Source: Camellia lanceoleosa (Eukaryota > Streptophyta > Magnoliopsida > Ericales > Theaceae). From it: 64,000 bases of DNA. The stretch's first letter is position 1; the number at the start of each line of letters is the position of its first letter. The DNA lies in assembly GCA_025200525.1 (NCBI GenBank), contig CM045761.1, positions 100,292,182 to 100,356,181 on the forward strand, read 5' to 3'. A model generated the notes under the pieces. That model worked only from the letters and a program-made list of their open reading frames with translations. It ran no database searches and was not told where the DNA came from. A program made the translations under genes and the position numbers. Shown here piece by piece: positions 10,082 through 22,559 of this stretch.

Positions 10082-12256
10082 CGTAACGCCCCAATTTTTA
10101 TACCCAAATGATAATACGATAACCATGGTTCTTTAAAGTAAAACTGAAAATAAATCCTCACACTTGCATTACATGATACAAATAGTCTTCAGGCGCTGAT
10201 ACATTCACTTCAAATCAAAATAATATAAACAAATAGATACCCTAAGGGTTTATAAGTTTCCAAGGCTTAGGCCTGGTTACACAAAATGGTCATTCAAACC
10301 CACACAAATACAGCCCTTGGCTTACAAACAGAGTTACAGCAAAAGCAAAATGAGAACCTTGTACTCTCAACACATATTTCCTCGCCTTCAGTTAGGCAGA
10401 ATTACCACATCTTTTCCTGCACAAAGATCCCGTAGGGTGGGCATAAAGCCTAGTAGGAAATCCTTAACAAAGTATATATATTTTATACAAGTCTCAAGAG
10501 ATGAATGCACATGCCATGCTATGTCTTTTTGCAAATAAATCATATTTTCATCTTTTGAAAACCATCATGCTCAATGATGCCATGAAATGTCCATTGTTCA
10601 AAACTTAACAATTTAATTTAAGGGGCAGTAAATACAACTCTGATAATCCCTAGGTCGGTGTCTGCAAGTAGACTATACGAGTATTACCAAATTGTCATTT
10701 TTATCGGTATTAACCGCAAGGCTCGACATCTATTTGCGCTGGTTTTCGGTCTTTCACCCCGGACCCTTAGGCCAACTTATTCAATTTCATCTACACCACC
10801 TATAAAGACTTACCAATGTATTTACCCAAAAACCATTCCATGAAAAGTTTTCTCAACATTCCTTTCTCAATGCAAGTTTTCAAATCAAATTTCAAAGCTT
10901 AATGTAATCAAATGAATTGAATGTCAATGCAACAACAATCAATATAATGTAACAATTCTTCCACTTCCAATTCTTCCACATAATATTACTATTGTGATCA
11001 AAATTCCCATTTCTCATGTCAATGCAATTTCACAAGAGAATATAAATACTTTTATTCCATTTCATCATCCAAGAAATAACACAATTCTCTCTTCTCAAGT
11101 ATCCTCAACAATTAGTCATTTCAAGACTATTTCAACGTTTTGAACAATAATTTCCAAAATGAACAACAATTCTCATATTCCATGAAATTCATCATTCATA
11201 TAAATATAAATAATTTTTTTCCCCAAACATCCATTTATTTTGACACAAAATAAATATAACAATATCATTCATAGATTTCCAATCTCTTTTAAAAATCCCC
11301 AATTTCTACGTTTTCTCACCAAAATTGTACAACTCAAATCTTTTGAAAGAAAACTTTTCAAAATCATCTTTTATTCAATCAACGAAGATCAAAACCCTTA
11401 AGATCATTTCAAAAGAATAAGAGACAAAACCCACTTTCAAAATCGCTCAACTTCTTGAATCAACAATCAATTTTCAAAGCTATCGAATGATGATTTTGAA
11501 AATATATATATAACTCTAAGAAAATCCCTACCTCAAGTATTGAAGAAGAATAGAAATGAAACTCCAAAATTTACGGTGTCGAAACTCATCTCCACCACAC
11601 ACAACGAAGCCCTCGAGAAGTTACACAACTTTGATGAAGAACTTCGGTCTAACTCCCAACGGATTTGGAGAAATCAAAGAGAGAAGATGACTTCTAGAGA
11701 GAGAAGCTCTAGATCTGGAAATTTTGGAGAGTTTTAGAGAGAGAGAGAACTGAAAATGTGATCTGAAATCTCCCCTTACGGACTGATATAACATGGTCCA
11801 CTTGAGCGTGGAAAGCCCCGCTTGAGCGTCAAATACACTTTCCTAGTACTTTTGTAGACAGGTCAAACTTCTAGAACCAAACATTCTCCACTCGAGCGCA
11901 TAAACGATTGCTTGAGCGGACAAGCAACTTCGAATGCATTGTGCATTTTTGTTTCGACAAGCTGATCGGGTAGCTCGACCCCGGTAAGCTGACCAGGCAG
12001 CTCGACCCCCGACATACTCAACGAAGTGGTAAAACATGAAAGAATTAACTTTCGATACAACTCTGTAAGCCACAATTCGAGTTGGATTCGCATCTAAAGG
12101 TTTGGAGACATTACCTGTTCCAAACACAACACTATAACCCGATAACCAAAAATAAGGGGATTACAAGGGAAACTAAGATACGTAATACCATTCAAAACCA
12201 TACCAACCCGAGCTCGGAACACCACAAAGAGACGGGTCAAAACCGGGATCACTACA
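10082..12256 (-). mobile_element. Solo LTR, family C (chromodomain gypsy type)
   Basis: A 2,175-bp LTR with no internal region is flanked by a perfect 5-bp duplication, ATCGC at 10,077-10,081 and 12,257-12,261. In plus orientation it starts CGTAACGCCCC (TG changed to CG) and ends GGGATCACTACA. It is therefore the same family as the LTRs of the complete element at 27,466-36,910, in minus orientation. It carries two pairs of CTCGAG-type motifs upstream of its leader and a GC-rich repeat at 11,957-12,010. Homologous recombination between two LTRs of a former full element explains the structure. Confidence 0.92.
11801..11918. promoter_or_regulatory. Two CTCGAG-type motif pairs, 20-bp spacing
   Basis: CTTGAGCG begins at 11,801 and 11,821; CTCGAGCG begins at 11,891 and CTTGAGCG at 11,911. 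Each pair is spaced exactly 20 bp. A linker with CTAGTACTTTT starts at about 11,844. CTTGAG differs from the palindrome CTCGAG by one C-to-T step, which fits decay of a methylated CpG. Regulatory function is inferred from position and conservation. Confidence 0.55.
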
Positions 12257-12511
12257 ATCGCATAACCTCATGATTTAATTCTCGCATTGGAATTGAGAAA
12301 TTGGTTTTCAAAGTTGATTCATTGGAAATATTTGATATGTGTTGAGTTATGGGATAAATACCTTGGTGAATCCGGCTAAGGGATGTAGAGTTGAGAATTA
12401 TGTTAGGCTTGAGGTTCATGGTGAATGTCCGAAAACATGCATAGAATAGATACCAAGTTCCATCTTGTTAGGAGTCAATAAAGTCGTTTTGGTAGTACTT
12501 GAGAGCCTATT

Positions 12512-15328
12512 TGTGATGCCCCAAAATTGAAAATATCAGGGTGTAATATTAATAAATAAATATAGGGTTTTTCTATGGTTACAAGTCTAGGAAACGTCAC
12601 TAATGAGTCATTCGCTCAATAACCATGTAAGATCCTTGGAAAGATTAGATGAGTCAATATAGCCTCCATTCAAAGTTCAATCTCCTTAAATAGCAAAGTT
12701 ACCTTTTTGACAGATCTTAACAAGGTATTAACACAAAGTTTACATAAATTGATGGAAGGATAAGAATAATTTCACAAAAGATATATGTATATATAAGCAA
12801 AATAATAATTACAAAGTTATAACTTAGTTACAAAATAGAAAGTTCCATCAATTTTACATTCTCAAAAGAAAATAAGATTATAGACGGACTTAAACAAAGA
12901 TAATCTCTAGCTTCTTCTATGATAGCCAAATGTCTTCAAATGTTTTGGTTTTGTCTTCGTCTGGATAATCATCTTCAATACCTAACATGGAATGCCATGA
13001 GCTTAGAATGTCCAGTAAACACACACACACCCGGTCCCTTTTTCCCAATCCAATACACAATCATAATTATAACAAGCAAGTAATGATGCATGATATTCAA
13101 GTCAATAACAAATGATTACAAGGTTAGATGTTGGTAATCTAGAAATTTCTTAAAGAGATTTCATTCTCCCAATCGCAAGAATTGGACTTTGATTATTCGG
13201 TATGCCCCACTCTTTTGCTGCTTTGCAGACCTTGACCCAAATGCCTACAACGGTTACATATTGCATAGCACCAACCGAGGACCTCAAAAGTGACAGTAAA
13301 AATAAGGGTCTTGCCCATAAGCTCCTCCAATCATATCCATCATAAATACTTAGGGTCCAAATACAACCGATCCATTCAAGGGTTTTGAAACAACCACTTG
13401 CGCAAGATTTAACCTTCAATTAGGGAACACGTCCCACCAACCAATTCAAATGCAACACAAGCATTATCTGATAACATTATTCAAGTGATCAAAAACCCAA
13501 TACCACCCTTATTAAATTTTCTGTTGTGTTAGTATTTTAAGTCAAGGTTAGAACAAGTAATTGAAATAACAACTTCTACACAAGTATGAACACTTCATGG
13601 CATATGTAGATGCCATACTAAAGCTTGAACAGACAATAAGAAGCATATTTAATCAAATAAGAATGTGAAACTATTAACAAGAACAAATTTTCAGATTCGG
13701 TCTACTTTAAAGATAACTATCAAAGTGGCCTTTTTAGATTTTTTTCCAAACTCCCCCTTTCCATGGTTTGTAGAGAATTTCATCTAATTTCATAATCATT
13801 TTTCAGAAATGGGATAGCTTTTGTAGATTTTTAGTTATTAAAGAAATACTCCAGCGTTGTCCAGTTTCGTCGACTGTTACGAAAATCGAATTTTCTCTCA
13901 AACCACTTATTCATTTTCAGTAAAACCAATTTTACATGAAAGTTAACACTTTAAGGAAGGTTTTGATATAAGATTGAGTTTAAGAGGATTTTTCAGTATG
14001 TTTCTAGAATTTTTGGAAGTGGGCTGAATATACCGGCCATAGGTGCACAAAACTTGAAATAGGAAAAATAGTAGAAAAGGGGGGCAACCATGAGTAATTT
14101 TCCACTTCTCTTATGCTGAAAAAATACTAAATAATATAAAATTAACTCAGATTTTTAGTTTGAAAATGTGTCTTTGAAAATAATGTAAAAAGTGGATAGA
14201 AAAAGATAGCTTTATTTCATTCTAAGAGAGAATACATGCAAGGTGGCAATCAAGGCTCAACTCTTCTTATTTAAACTCATGAACACTATATATGTACATA
14301 TCTGAAAACAATACTTTAAGCATCTAATAGCATGTATTTGAATGAAAAAATAAAAGAGAGGTGTGTTGTGTCTTACTTGATTGCCTAGAAGGGTTGTTGT
14401 GCAAGATTGCTCACTTTCTTCCTTCTTCTCTCAAAGCTCACACTTTCTCTCCTCTTTCTCTCCTCTTTGTTGAAAATATTGTGTGTGTATGTGTTTGATG
14501 TGAAAAAAGTGTTGAGGGAGGTGGTGTATTTATAGAAAATTTGTGATGAATTGTCGAAAGTGCCCTTAGTTCCAATGGAATGGGGAAGTTTTGGATTTAG
14601 TTGAAGTGTAATAGAATAAGGGGTGATTAGGAGGCCTAATTAAGTGTTAAACATGATCTAGTTATAGATTTAGTTAGGATAGAATTAGAGGTACAAGCAC
14701 ATCCCTTGATTCATGGTACTTGGTTAATTTTTCTTCCTAGATTCATGCAATATGTTTCAAAAAGTACAATATATATACATATCAAGGTGGCTAGCCATGT
14801 AGGGAGGATTTTGCGTGATTTTTCAAATTATTTTTGTGTACAAACTCCTATATATAATGTAGATATTTTGAGGATAAAAAATATAATAATGATTTGTACT
14901 TTATATATATATATATATATATAAAGAATGATTTAGCGTTAAAGTTAAATTTAAATAAAGTGTAAGGGATTGGACTCAATTAGAATATCTATTTCAAGTG
15001 TAGAACTAATAAAAATAGTGTTCGCAAAATAATTTGGTTTGAGTTGCTTCGTTTTGAATTAAATGGTGGCTAGCCGAACGAAAATGACGAAAATCGAAAG
15101 CTAGGGTTTTGAGCGATCAATCTATAATTAGAGAGTTAAATAATTAATATTAGAGTCTTAGAAATTATTACTAAGCTATCGGGGTTGATTAGGATTTGAA
15201 TGGGTTTGTCTGGGATGCATTTTCAATTCTAGGGTTAAAATTGCAAGTAATGAGAAATTAAGGGCTTTTATAAGAATAACTCGAAAGTAAGGGCCTTACT
15301 AGGGTTTACAAAAGTTAGGGGTCTCACA
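12512..15328 (-). mobile_element. Solo LTR, family A
   Basis: A 2,817-bp LTR is bounded by TGTGATGCCCC and GGGGTCTCACA and flanked by a perfect 5-bp duplication, CTATT at 12,507-12,511 and 15,329-15,333. It is the reverse of the LTR at 4,283-7,013 and collinear with it over its length. On the minus strand TATAAATAC lies at 14,526-14,534, and a (TA)n run at 14,902-14,923 matches the one in the other copy. It sits inside the plus-strand C LTR: removing it and one CTATT copy restores a continuous C LTR. Confidence 0.94.
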
Positions 15329-16350
15329 CTATTTGCAGACACCAACTTAGGGATTACTAGTGTCATATTTATTGCCCCTTGTTTTATCAAATGGGTGATT
15401 GAATTAATTATGTTTTCGAACAAGTGCATGGATGAGGATTTCGAAATGAGAAAACTCATTTTTTGCAAGACATTTTATATGCATTGCACCTTATGATATT
15501 GTTAAACTACATGCACTCTATTTAGATTATCTTTGTTGGACTTTATGCTTACCCCTTAGTGGAAACCATTTTCAGGTGACTGTGGTGTGCCTCTCGCCGA
15601 GATGAAGACATGAGGACCTTTTTAGAGCACAAGGCTCAGTTTCTATTTGTTTTGTTTTGCAATCAAGGACTATCTATGTATGGATTTGAAAACCATTTTT
15701 GTTGTAACCGGGCTAAGCCTTGGAACTTGTAGCCTGTAGGACACGCATGTATTTATTTAACTTTCAATTATCGTAGTCACATGCTATAGATTCGTGCCAT
15801 AGAGATGATGAATGTATTGATGCATGTGATTTTATTTTGTAATCCCTTAGTTGAAATTCATGGAATGACATACAAGGATTTTAGTATGAATCACATATCA
15901 GATTATTGATGTTGATTATAGTTTCCGCATAAATGATGAGAAATGTATTATAAAAATGAATTATACTTAAGGGATCAGGTATCGATATTCTCGGGGCGTT
16001 ACAAGATCCAACCAAGCACTAATAAAGGTTGGATTCGAAGATGAAGCCATGCTCGTATTTACTTAAAGGGTCCTAAGCTTTGATTGTCAAGCTTTCCATT
16101 ATCTTAGACTCTTTCAGTACCTCTGGCATCTCAACTTCTTATTGCTTTTCTTTATCTTCATAGACAAAATCTGCCCAGAAGATCTCATCCTCTTGGATTC
16201 TGGCCTCAATATCTAAGTCTAATACATTGTTTGAGGACATTTGTTAAGGCATTTTGTATTGTTTCTAATTCAAAGCCAATTATCACACTCATCTTTCTTG
16301 CTTACTGGCTTATCCAAACCATCTTGGATCCTTTGTTTTAGATAAACCAC

Positions 16351-16676
16351 TTATTCATCTGCTCCATGCTCTGCAAATCCTTCGTGAGTCTGCATCACAC
16401 TCACTGGTATCACTCCATGTTCATACAACCTTGCCTTTGCAAAATTTGCATGAATAGTAAATGGTTGAGGGTCTGTTTGCACCTCTTCCACTTCTCTATC
16501 ACCCAATACCATTATGATCTTTTGGTGTAGAGAATATGGCACACACTTGTTAGTACGAATCCAATCTCTTCGTAGAAAGGCATTGTATTTAGCCTTATTA
16601 TCCAGCATAAAGAAGGCTACTACATAGTTTCTGGACCACACATTAAGATTGACTGATAGGATAGCTTGGGCCATTT
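16351..16676 (-). pseudogene. Gypsy protease, C-terminal half
   Basis: This is the downstream half of the retropepsin-like protease interrupted by the solo LTR at 16,682-19,717. Readable blocks are ILSVNLNVWSR, then VVAFFMLDNKAKYNAFLRRDWI and NKCVPYSLHQ. They match the flap and C-terminal block of plant gypsy gag-associated proteases, where the usual text is LGRDWIH. The frame is off by one base relative to the upstream half when the insert is disregarded, so an indel is also present. Downstream (16,004-16,350) only stop-rich linker-like sequence remains. Confidence 0.8.
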
Positions 16677-18091
16677 GTTTGTGTCACAACCCTAACTCGT
16701 CCCTAGAGGTTAGACTGATGACCAGCCAGTAATCATAGATTAACTACAGCCTCTTAACCAAATCACAAAATATTTATTACATATCGGGACCTAAAGCGAA
16801 AGCAAAAATTGAAATAACATTGTCCATTGAGCTGTGTATATATGATATGAATTGAAATACTAAAAACATTTAACAACACACTTATAATATATACAAACAT
16901 TTATCTTTTACACAACCAAAGATAACATACATGACTTAACAAAAGTTAACAAAATAAAGCTTATAACAAAGTTTGGCCAAAACAAAAGCTAAAGCCTCGA
17001 CACAGAGGCACTTCTTTGGGTGGTTTTCTCAAAAAGGTTGACTCCAAAGCAAACTCTAATGCAAATTTTTCTAGATGCTCACCTACATATATAGGGGAAA
17101 AGGGTGAACTAAATGCCTAATGAGTAATGTCAATATAAAGAGGTTGAATGAATGAGTTACAGAACTTTATAAAAACAACATTCTTAACATGATCAAATCA
17201 TTTTTTAGATATATATATATATATATAATACATAAAATTCATCAAACCTTTCATAATTAAATACATTACATTGTACATCTGATAGCATCATACAAAATAA
17301 ACAAAAAAAAGCTTCATAGAACGATCTCAAAGGATTGAAAACATACAGAATGTTCACATTGGCCAAGCTCATACAGAATGTCCACATTGGAACAAAAACA
17401 TACAAAACGTCTACAATGGGTCGATTACATACATAACGTCTATAAAAGAACGAAGCCATACAAAATGATCATACATGATCGAAGCCATGTAGAATGATCA
17501 TCAAAGATCGACATGATACAAAATGTTTATAATGAATCAATAACATATGCAGAACGTCTATGACGAATTGAAGACAGAAAGGAAGTTTTTGAAGAACAAA
17601 GTATATGTTTATGGCTGTCACATTAGATGATCAAAAAGGGAACCTCATTCATTCTTATCAAAAATCATAATTTTGGAAAAACTTATCATATCATAAGCAT
17701 TTTGGAATTTCATAGCATATCTTATCATTTCATAAAATACTTGTATCGGAACACTTATCATATCAGAACATTTCATAAACAATATACAGATTTCATAAAA
17801 CATCTCATGTTATATCATTTTCAAAACCATTTATACGAAAATATCTTTACAAAAACATTACTCACCGAGGGCATGATTCAGATAGTCTCCACAATTGTCC
17901 GACCTACATAACATATACACAATTTAATAAAACAAAACCATTGAATCCACTTTAATTTCCTTTATTCATTCTAATTAGTTAAAGTTGGTTTTTACGTGTC
18001 TTTTAATTTCTTGATTAGTCTTCATATATGCATAGGGATGTCCGAAAGGTCCAAAAGGTCGAAAGAAAAACAAAATGGATTCCCCTATTTT

Positions 18092-18143
18092 CTGCACGTG
18101 CAGAAGCTCCCAACCGCACATGCGGAAGGTGCCACACGTGTGG
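18092..18143. promoter_or_regulatory. Three phased 12-bp dyads with CACGTG cores
   Basis: CTGCACGTGCAG (18,092) and CCACACGTGTGG (18,132) are perfect palindromes. CCGCACATGCGG between them (18,114) is palindromic except at its two central bases. Starts are 22 and 18 bp apart. CACGTG is the plant G-box core bound by bHLH and bZIP factors in general; binding here is inference. Confidence 0.55.
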
Positions 18144-18381
18144 TTATTTCAGAAGGCATAACTCTGTTTTGGAATGACGACTGCACGTATAGTTTTGGGT
18201 TTTCAAAAGCTGTCTGAAAATTTGCTAATTGTAAGCCTTTGGAACTCAATTTTATGACCAAAACTCATGCAATACATAATCAAAACATGAAAATGAACAT
18301 GAAACATGATCAATCTTCAACTTATTTGAATCAAACTTCTTTTAATTTCAACATCAAACTCCCAAATTTCATGAACTCATT

Positions 18382-18812
18382 CAGTGTGTTTGGTTTGAGT
18401 TTTTTGGATTAAGTTTTTTGAAAATTGAGTTTTTTGGTTTCGTATTCTTTTATTTTTAGTGAATATTTTTTAAATTTTAAACATTTTTTTAACTTTTTTA
18501 GATGCATCTTAGTTAGATGTATCTAAAAAGTAAAAAATTTGTGAAAAAATATTTTAAAAAATTAATAAATACATAAAAATACAAAAAATGTACTGAATTC
18601 TTGTATTTTTTTTTTTTGTATTTTTTTGGTATTTTTAAAAGATTTTTTTTACAATTTTTTTTACTTTTTAGGTGTATTTATGTTAGGTGTGTCTAAAAAG
18701 TAAAAAAATTGCTTAAAATATTAAAAAATTCAGTAAAAACAAAAAAATACGGAAAATAAGAGTGTAGAATTTTCTGAAAAGTGTTTTCTGAAAACTCAAA
18801 ACAAGCAAGCTG
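18382..18812. mobile_element. MITE-like foldback element inside LTR-B
   Basis: The ends are inverted: CAGTGTGTTTGGTTTGAG at 18,382 against the reverse complement of the last 18 bases, 14 of 18 identical. Flanks ACTCATT (18,375-18,381) and AGTCATT (18,813-18,819) match at 6 of 7 positions, suggesting a decayed target duplication of hAT-like size. The interior is AT-rich and contains two smaller palindromes around TTAGATGCATCT (about 18,495-18,535) and a related pair at 18,660-18,705. No transposase. The family is uncertain. Confidence 0.5.
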
Positions 18813-19170
18813 AGTCATTTGTATTTTAAAACTTCTTCTTCTTTCTTCAAACTTTGAGATTATATCTTCAAAATCATTGAGAATCTAAGATGCATGTAAA
18901 TTATGAAACGCAATCATACTATCATTTTGAAAATTGAACTCCAAATTCACAAATTTCAAGAGTTATAGTTTATATTTTTCAACCTAGCTCAATTCTTCAT
19001 TCAAAACCAAATTTCTAACAAATTGCATGATTATACTCTCATTTACTTCTTGAATTCAATTAATAGGTGAATTAACTACAATAATTTGTTTTGAATTTCT
19101 TACCTAGAATCTTCATTTCTTGAGTTTCCTTTCAATTCCTCTTCTTCTCTCTCAATTTCTTGAAGTTTAT

Positions 19171-19217
<47 letters not shown>

Positions 19218-19717
19218 ACTCTTACACTTCTCTTTCAAAGTTGATTTCACTCTTAGCAAAACAAGTGAACACAAAGCACACCCACCTCTTAAAAATATAA
19301 CACGTATACACAAAGCTCCAACACAAACATACACATATACACCCTCAAACTCTAGATCATTGATTTGCTTAATTAAACAACACTTGGTCTTAATTAACCA
19401 TGATTAGTACATAACTTAATTGGTCTAATTAGTTCCAATTAAGGCTCAATTTAATCATACTTAATTTTACTAATTTGAATTAGATTTTAACTAAATCAAC
19501 ATATCGTTCTACACATTTAACTGATTAACCTTGTCAATTATGATTTCTCAAATCATTAAAGCTTTCAATTTCTAATCAGAAACAAAATTCCTACAAAATA
19601 AATTACGTATACAAATCAGATACATCACAAGCAAATCAAATTTAAAATAATCATAATTAATTTAAAACTTTCATAATTAAATGAATGCAGAATAATATGC
19701 ATGGTGCGGTTATCACA

Positions 19718-19995
19718 GTTTGTCCTCCTGTGAAGCCTACTATGGAGGTTCTGGTTGGAATCAACTTTGGATTTTTCAAACCCAATCTCTTTAGGGAAGC
19801 CTTGGGCAACAAATTGACTGCTGCTCCACTGTGCACTAGTACTTTGCTCATCAACACACCATCAAAATGGGCCTTGATATACAAAGGCTTGATGTGTTGA
19901 GTCATACTTAGAGTGGAGTACTCAAAATGGTAGCAAGGTGCAGCCACCTGAGCCCCTATCTCTCTTATGCCATCAGAATTTGTCTCATCCACCAT
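19718..19995 (-). pseudogene. Gypsy protease, N-terminal half
   Basis: This half contains LYIKAHFDGVLMSKVLVHSG followed by AAVNLLPKASLKRLGL and SIVGFTGGQ. These match the active-site loop and following strands of plant gypsy proteases. The catalytic position reads HSG where the family has DTG or DNG, so the catalytic aspartate appears lost. The frame runs into the solo LTR at 19,717. Upstream text with MVDETNSDG joins the central region of the polyprotein. Confidence 0.85.
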
Positions 19996-21313
19996 CTCAG
20001 TCTATGTAAAAGAAGAATTTTCATTTGACTCCTTAATGGATGGGCTCCTTTGTTGTCTTGGATAAACTTTAAACCTGTGGAGTAAGACATAAACTATTTT
20101 TACATTTACAACAGACAATGAGCCAAATTGGATCAAGATGGTCTCATTTTGGGATTCTGATCCCTTTGAAGGTTCTAAACTAGTCTCAGATTTCTAGCCT
20201 CTACTTCCATGGGAGTAGCCAATTTCATCTCTGTAGGCTTGGTCTGTTCTACCATCATAGCTTCGAACAGTCCATCTTCTATCTTATTTAAGCCATTTTA
20301 CTGGCTAACTGAGTTTTCCAACTCATAATCACTTTCCATCAAGGCCTTGGAGAGGCCTACTAGACTAGCATTTTCTTTGGTTGTTAATTCATCATGAATT
20401 CTAGCCAATTGTTCTTTTTTCTCTAGAGCATGATTGAACTTCACATGTTCCTTGTCAATCCCTTTCTTTCTATTAATTCCTTCTATAGGAATTATCTTGG
20501 TAGAGTCTTAGAGCTCTCTCTGATACCTAATGTACTTTCTTTGAATCTTTCTCCTTTGTGATCTGGAGGGAATATGCACCAAATCTAGTTGTTTGTTCTT
20601 TGGGTTCTTCAACATAACCCATTAGTTAGGCACAACAAGGGGTGGCCTAACATTTCTAGTTTTTTAATCCTTTCTAGGCTCTGGTTGGATAGCTTTAGGT
20701 CTAGTTTGTATAACAAACCAATCAGGCACTCTTGGAACCTATGAATAAACCTACCTTTGATCTAGACTAAAAGTGCTAGCCTTCGAAGGTCCAACATCAG
20801 GACCTCTTTCAAGCCTTCTTTCTCTGTATGACTGGAAAAGTCAGTCTTGTCTTAGATCTCTCCTTGAGTATCCATGGCCCCTACCTCTGAATAAGCCTCG
20901 AGTGCCTCTTCTTCTATTCCAATATGCCTTTTTAGAGGGGGCAACTGGATCATATGGGGCATATCTTCATTGGGGCCTGCTTCTAGGCCTTTGAGTCACA
21001 ATGCTTAGAGTATCATCCTTAGGTTCAACCTTTTTAGGGACTCTATTTACCCACTTGTAACTAAGTCTGCATTTGGGGCATATCCTTTGGACAGTCGAAG
21101 CCAATTTTTGCCTCATTTGATTCATCTGAACATCCAAGACATCTAATTCTCTTAGATGTAACCCTCTCTCTAAAGTTCGGATGATTGAATCTAGAACTCC
21201 AACATTGCCATTTCATGCACCTTAGGAAAAGCATCTATGTCAATTCCCATTACTTTATCAGCTTTGGCTAGAAATTGCAATTTGCCCTTCCTTATTTTCT
21301 CTTGAATTCTGTC
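19996..21313 (-). pseudogene. Gag-pro central region, degenerate
   Basis: Between gag and protease the minus strand shows stop-broken frames with charged segments. One contains CPKCRLSYKWVN near 21,075, possibly a decayed metal-binding site. Another has HIPSRSQRRKIQRKYIRYQR near 20,550 and EEMKLAT-like text near 20,230. Position and composition fit the linker of a gag-protease polyprotein. No further domain is named. Confidence 0.55.
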
Positions 21314-22430
21314 TCAAAAAACAATGTAGTTTTTAGTGGAATTAGACCAAGTATTGTGCCATTTACAATACATTTTGTCATTTAATTCATCTGGAGAAAG
21401 CATAACAATTCCTTTAGGCAATTTTAAAAATTTTGATGCTAGCAAATGATCAAATATCTCATTAGTTTTAGTTATATCAAAAGAATACTTTCTATGAAAT
21501 TCTTTCTTTTTAAATTGATGGTCTATTATAGTTTCTTTTTTGATTAAGGCATCACATGTGTATAGTTCTTTGCCTACAATTTCAACAACATTAATTTCTA
21601 AGTTAGGATCTATATAATAAGTCCTATATGAGGAGTTATTCCTATCTTGTTCTTCTTCTAGAAAATACTTATACCTAGCCACTTTATAAGTTAAATCAAC
21701 TAAGTCTCTAAAATTTGTTACATCAAACTTTTTTCAAAACCTAAACTATAGACCATTTTGAGCCAATCTAACAAACTCTGGCTCTGGAAGGACTATTTTA
21801 CATTTATTTCTAGCCCTTTTAAATTTGGCTATTTGGGTAGCCTTCTCTTCTGGCCTTTGGCTTAACCTTGCTAAGTCAACCATTAAGACTTTTGGCTCAA
21901 TTTGGAAGAATTGTGTGTGATACATTTCCTCCATTTGTTGCAAAGTTTGGACAATGCCAGGAAGTAGACTGATATACCAAGCAAATGCTAGGCTAGTCAA
22001 TGAATTGGGGAACAATTAAAACTTTATATAATCATGATTAGTGTATTCACTACATTGCCCTGTGACCCTAACAATATGTTCTATAGTTGATTGGTTTCCA
22101 TTCCATCTAAATAGAGTGAAATCTGGGACCTTATACCCCCTTGGAAACTCATGTAATATATCTACCCAATTAGGGTAAGGCTTTCTATAAACTGGTGTTT
22201 GTACCCCACGAGCCATGGGGCCACATACTTCTCGCATCATATTCAACGACTACTCACTATGAATGACATTAAGAACAACAGGTTGGGCCATCAATTGAGG
22301 TGCTGAAGCCTGTTGTTGTCCATATCCATGATGGATTTGTTGTCTAGGGGCATGATGTTGCACATTTGGCATATGTTGCATAAAAAGTGCAACCATTCAA
22401 TCCAAAAGGGTACATTGTAGGATTTGGTGT
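21314..22430 (-). pseudogene. Ty3/gypsy gag (Retrotrans_gag), broken
   Basis: Three open stretches share one reading frame: 22,016-22,246, 21,746-22,015 and 21,314-21,682. They are separated by in-frame stops, the first a TAA at 22,016-22,018. The first holds PVYRKPYPNWVDILHEFPRG and HIVRVTGQCSEYT. The second holds LFPNSLTSLAFAWYISLLPG, then WQQMEE-like and LARLSQRPEEKATQ, typical of the gag capsid domain. The third has FDHLLASKFLKLP and MYCKWHNTWSNSTKN, a known block in these polyproteins. The likely gag start lies farther right, near 22,430, in Gln/Met-rich text. Confidence 0.88.
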
Positions 22431-22559
22431 TTGCTCATATCCTATGATATCTTTTTCCCTTGGGGCTACAGGTGGTGGTCTAGAAGGTTCTACCAATCCC
22501 CCAAGTGTAGGTTTGAAGAATGGATTTGACGCAACTCAATGAAAAGATGAGTCCATATG

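Larger units (their letters stand above)
9061..16003 (+). mobile_element. LTR, family C, plus strand, interrupted twice
   Basis: The right end TCGGGGCGTTACA at 16,003 matches the end of the C LTRs read on the other strand. Internal homology to the minus copy is clear: TTGAGGTAGGGAT near 9,433, TTTGCAGACACC near 15,332, and GGGCTAAGCCTTGGAA near 15,710. Removing the solo LTRs at 10,082-12,256 and 12,512-15,328 leaves about 1.95 kb, the expected length. The start TGTAGCAGTACC at 9,061 is proposed from this length and from the following TATATATAAA (about 9,100) and (CT)n leader (9,220-9,251). No target duplication is visible (TCTAC against AGATC), so the left edge is uncertain. Confidence 0.65.
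16682..19717 (-). mobile_element. Solo LTR, family B
   Basis: A 3,036-bp LTR reads TGTCACAACCC at its left and GGTTATCACA at its right, flanked by a perfect 5-bp duplication GTTTG (16,677-16,681 and 19,718-19,722). It splits the protease of the surrounding gypsy element. On the minus strand it would end in GGGTTGTGACA, the usual form before a tRNA-Met primer site, so minus orientation is inferred. It contains a 431-bp foldback insert (18,382-18,812), a triple dyad cluster (18,092-18,143), a (CT)n tract (19,171-19,213) and a (TA)n run (17,211-17,226). No protein is encoded. Confidence 0.93.
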
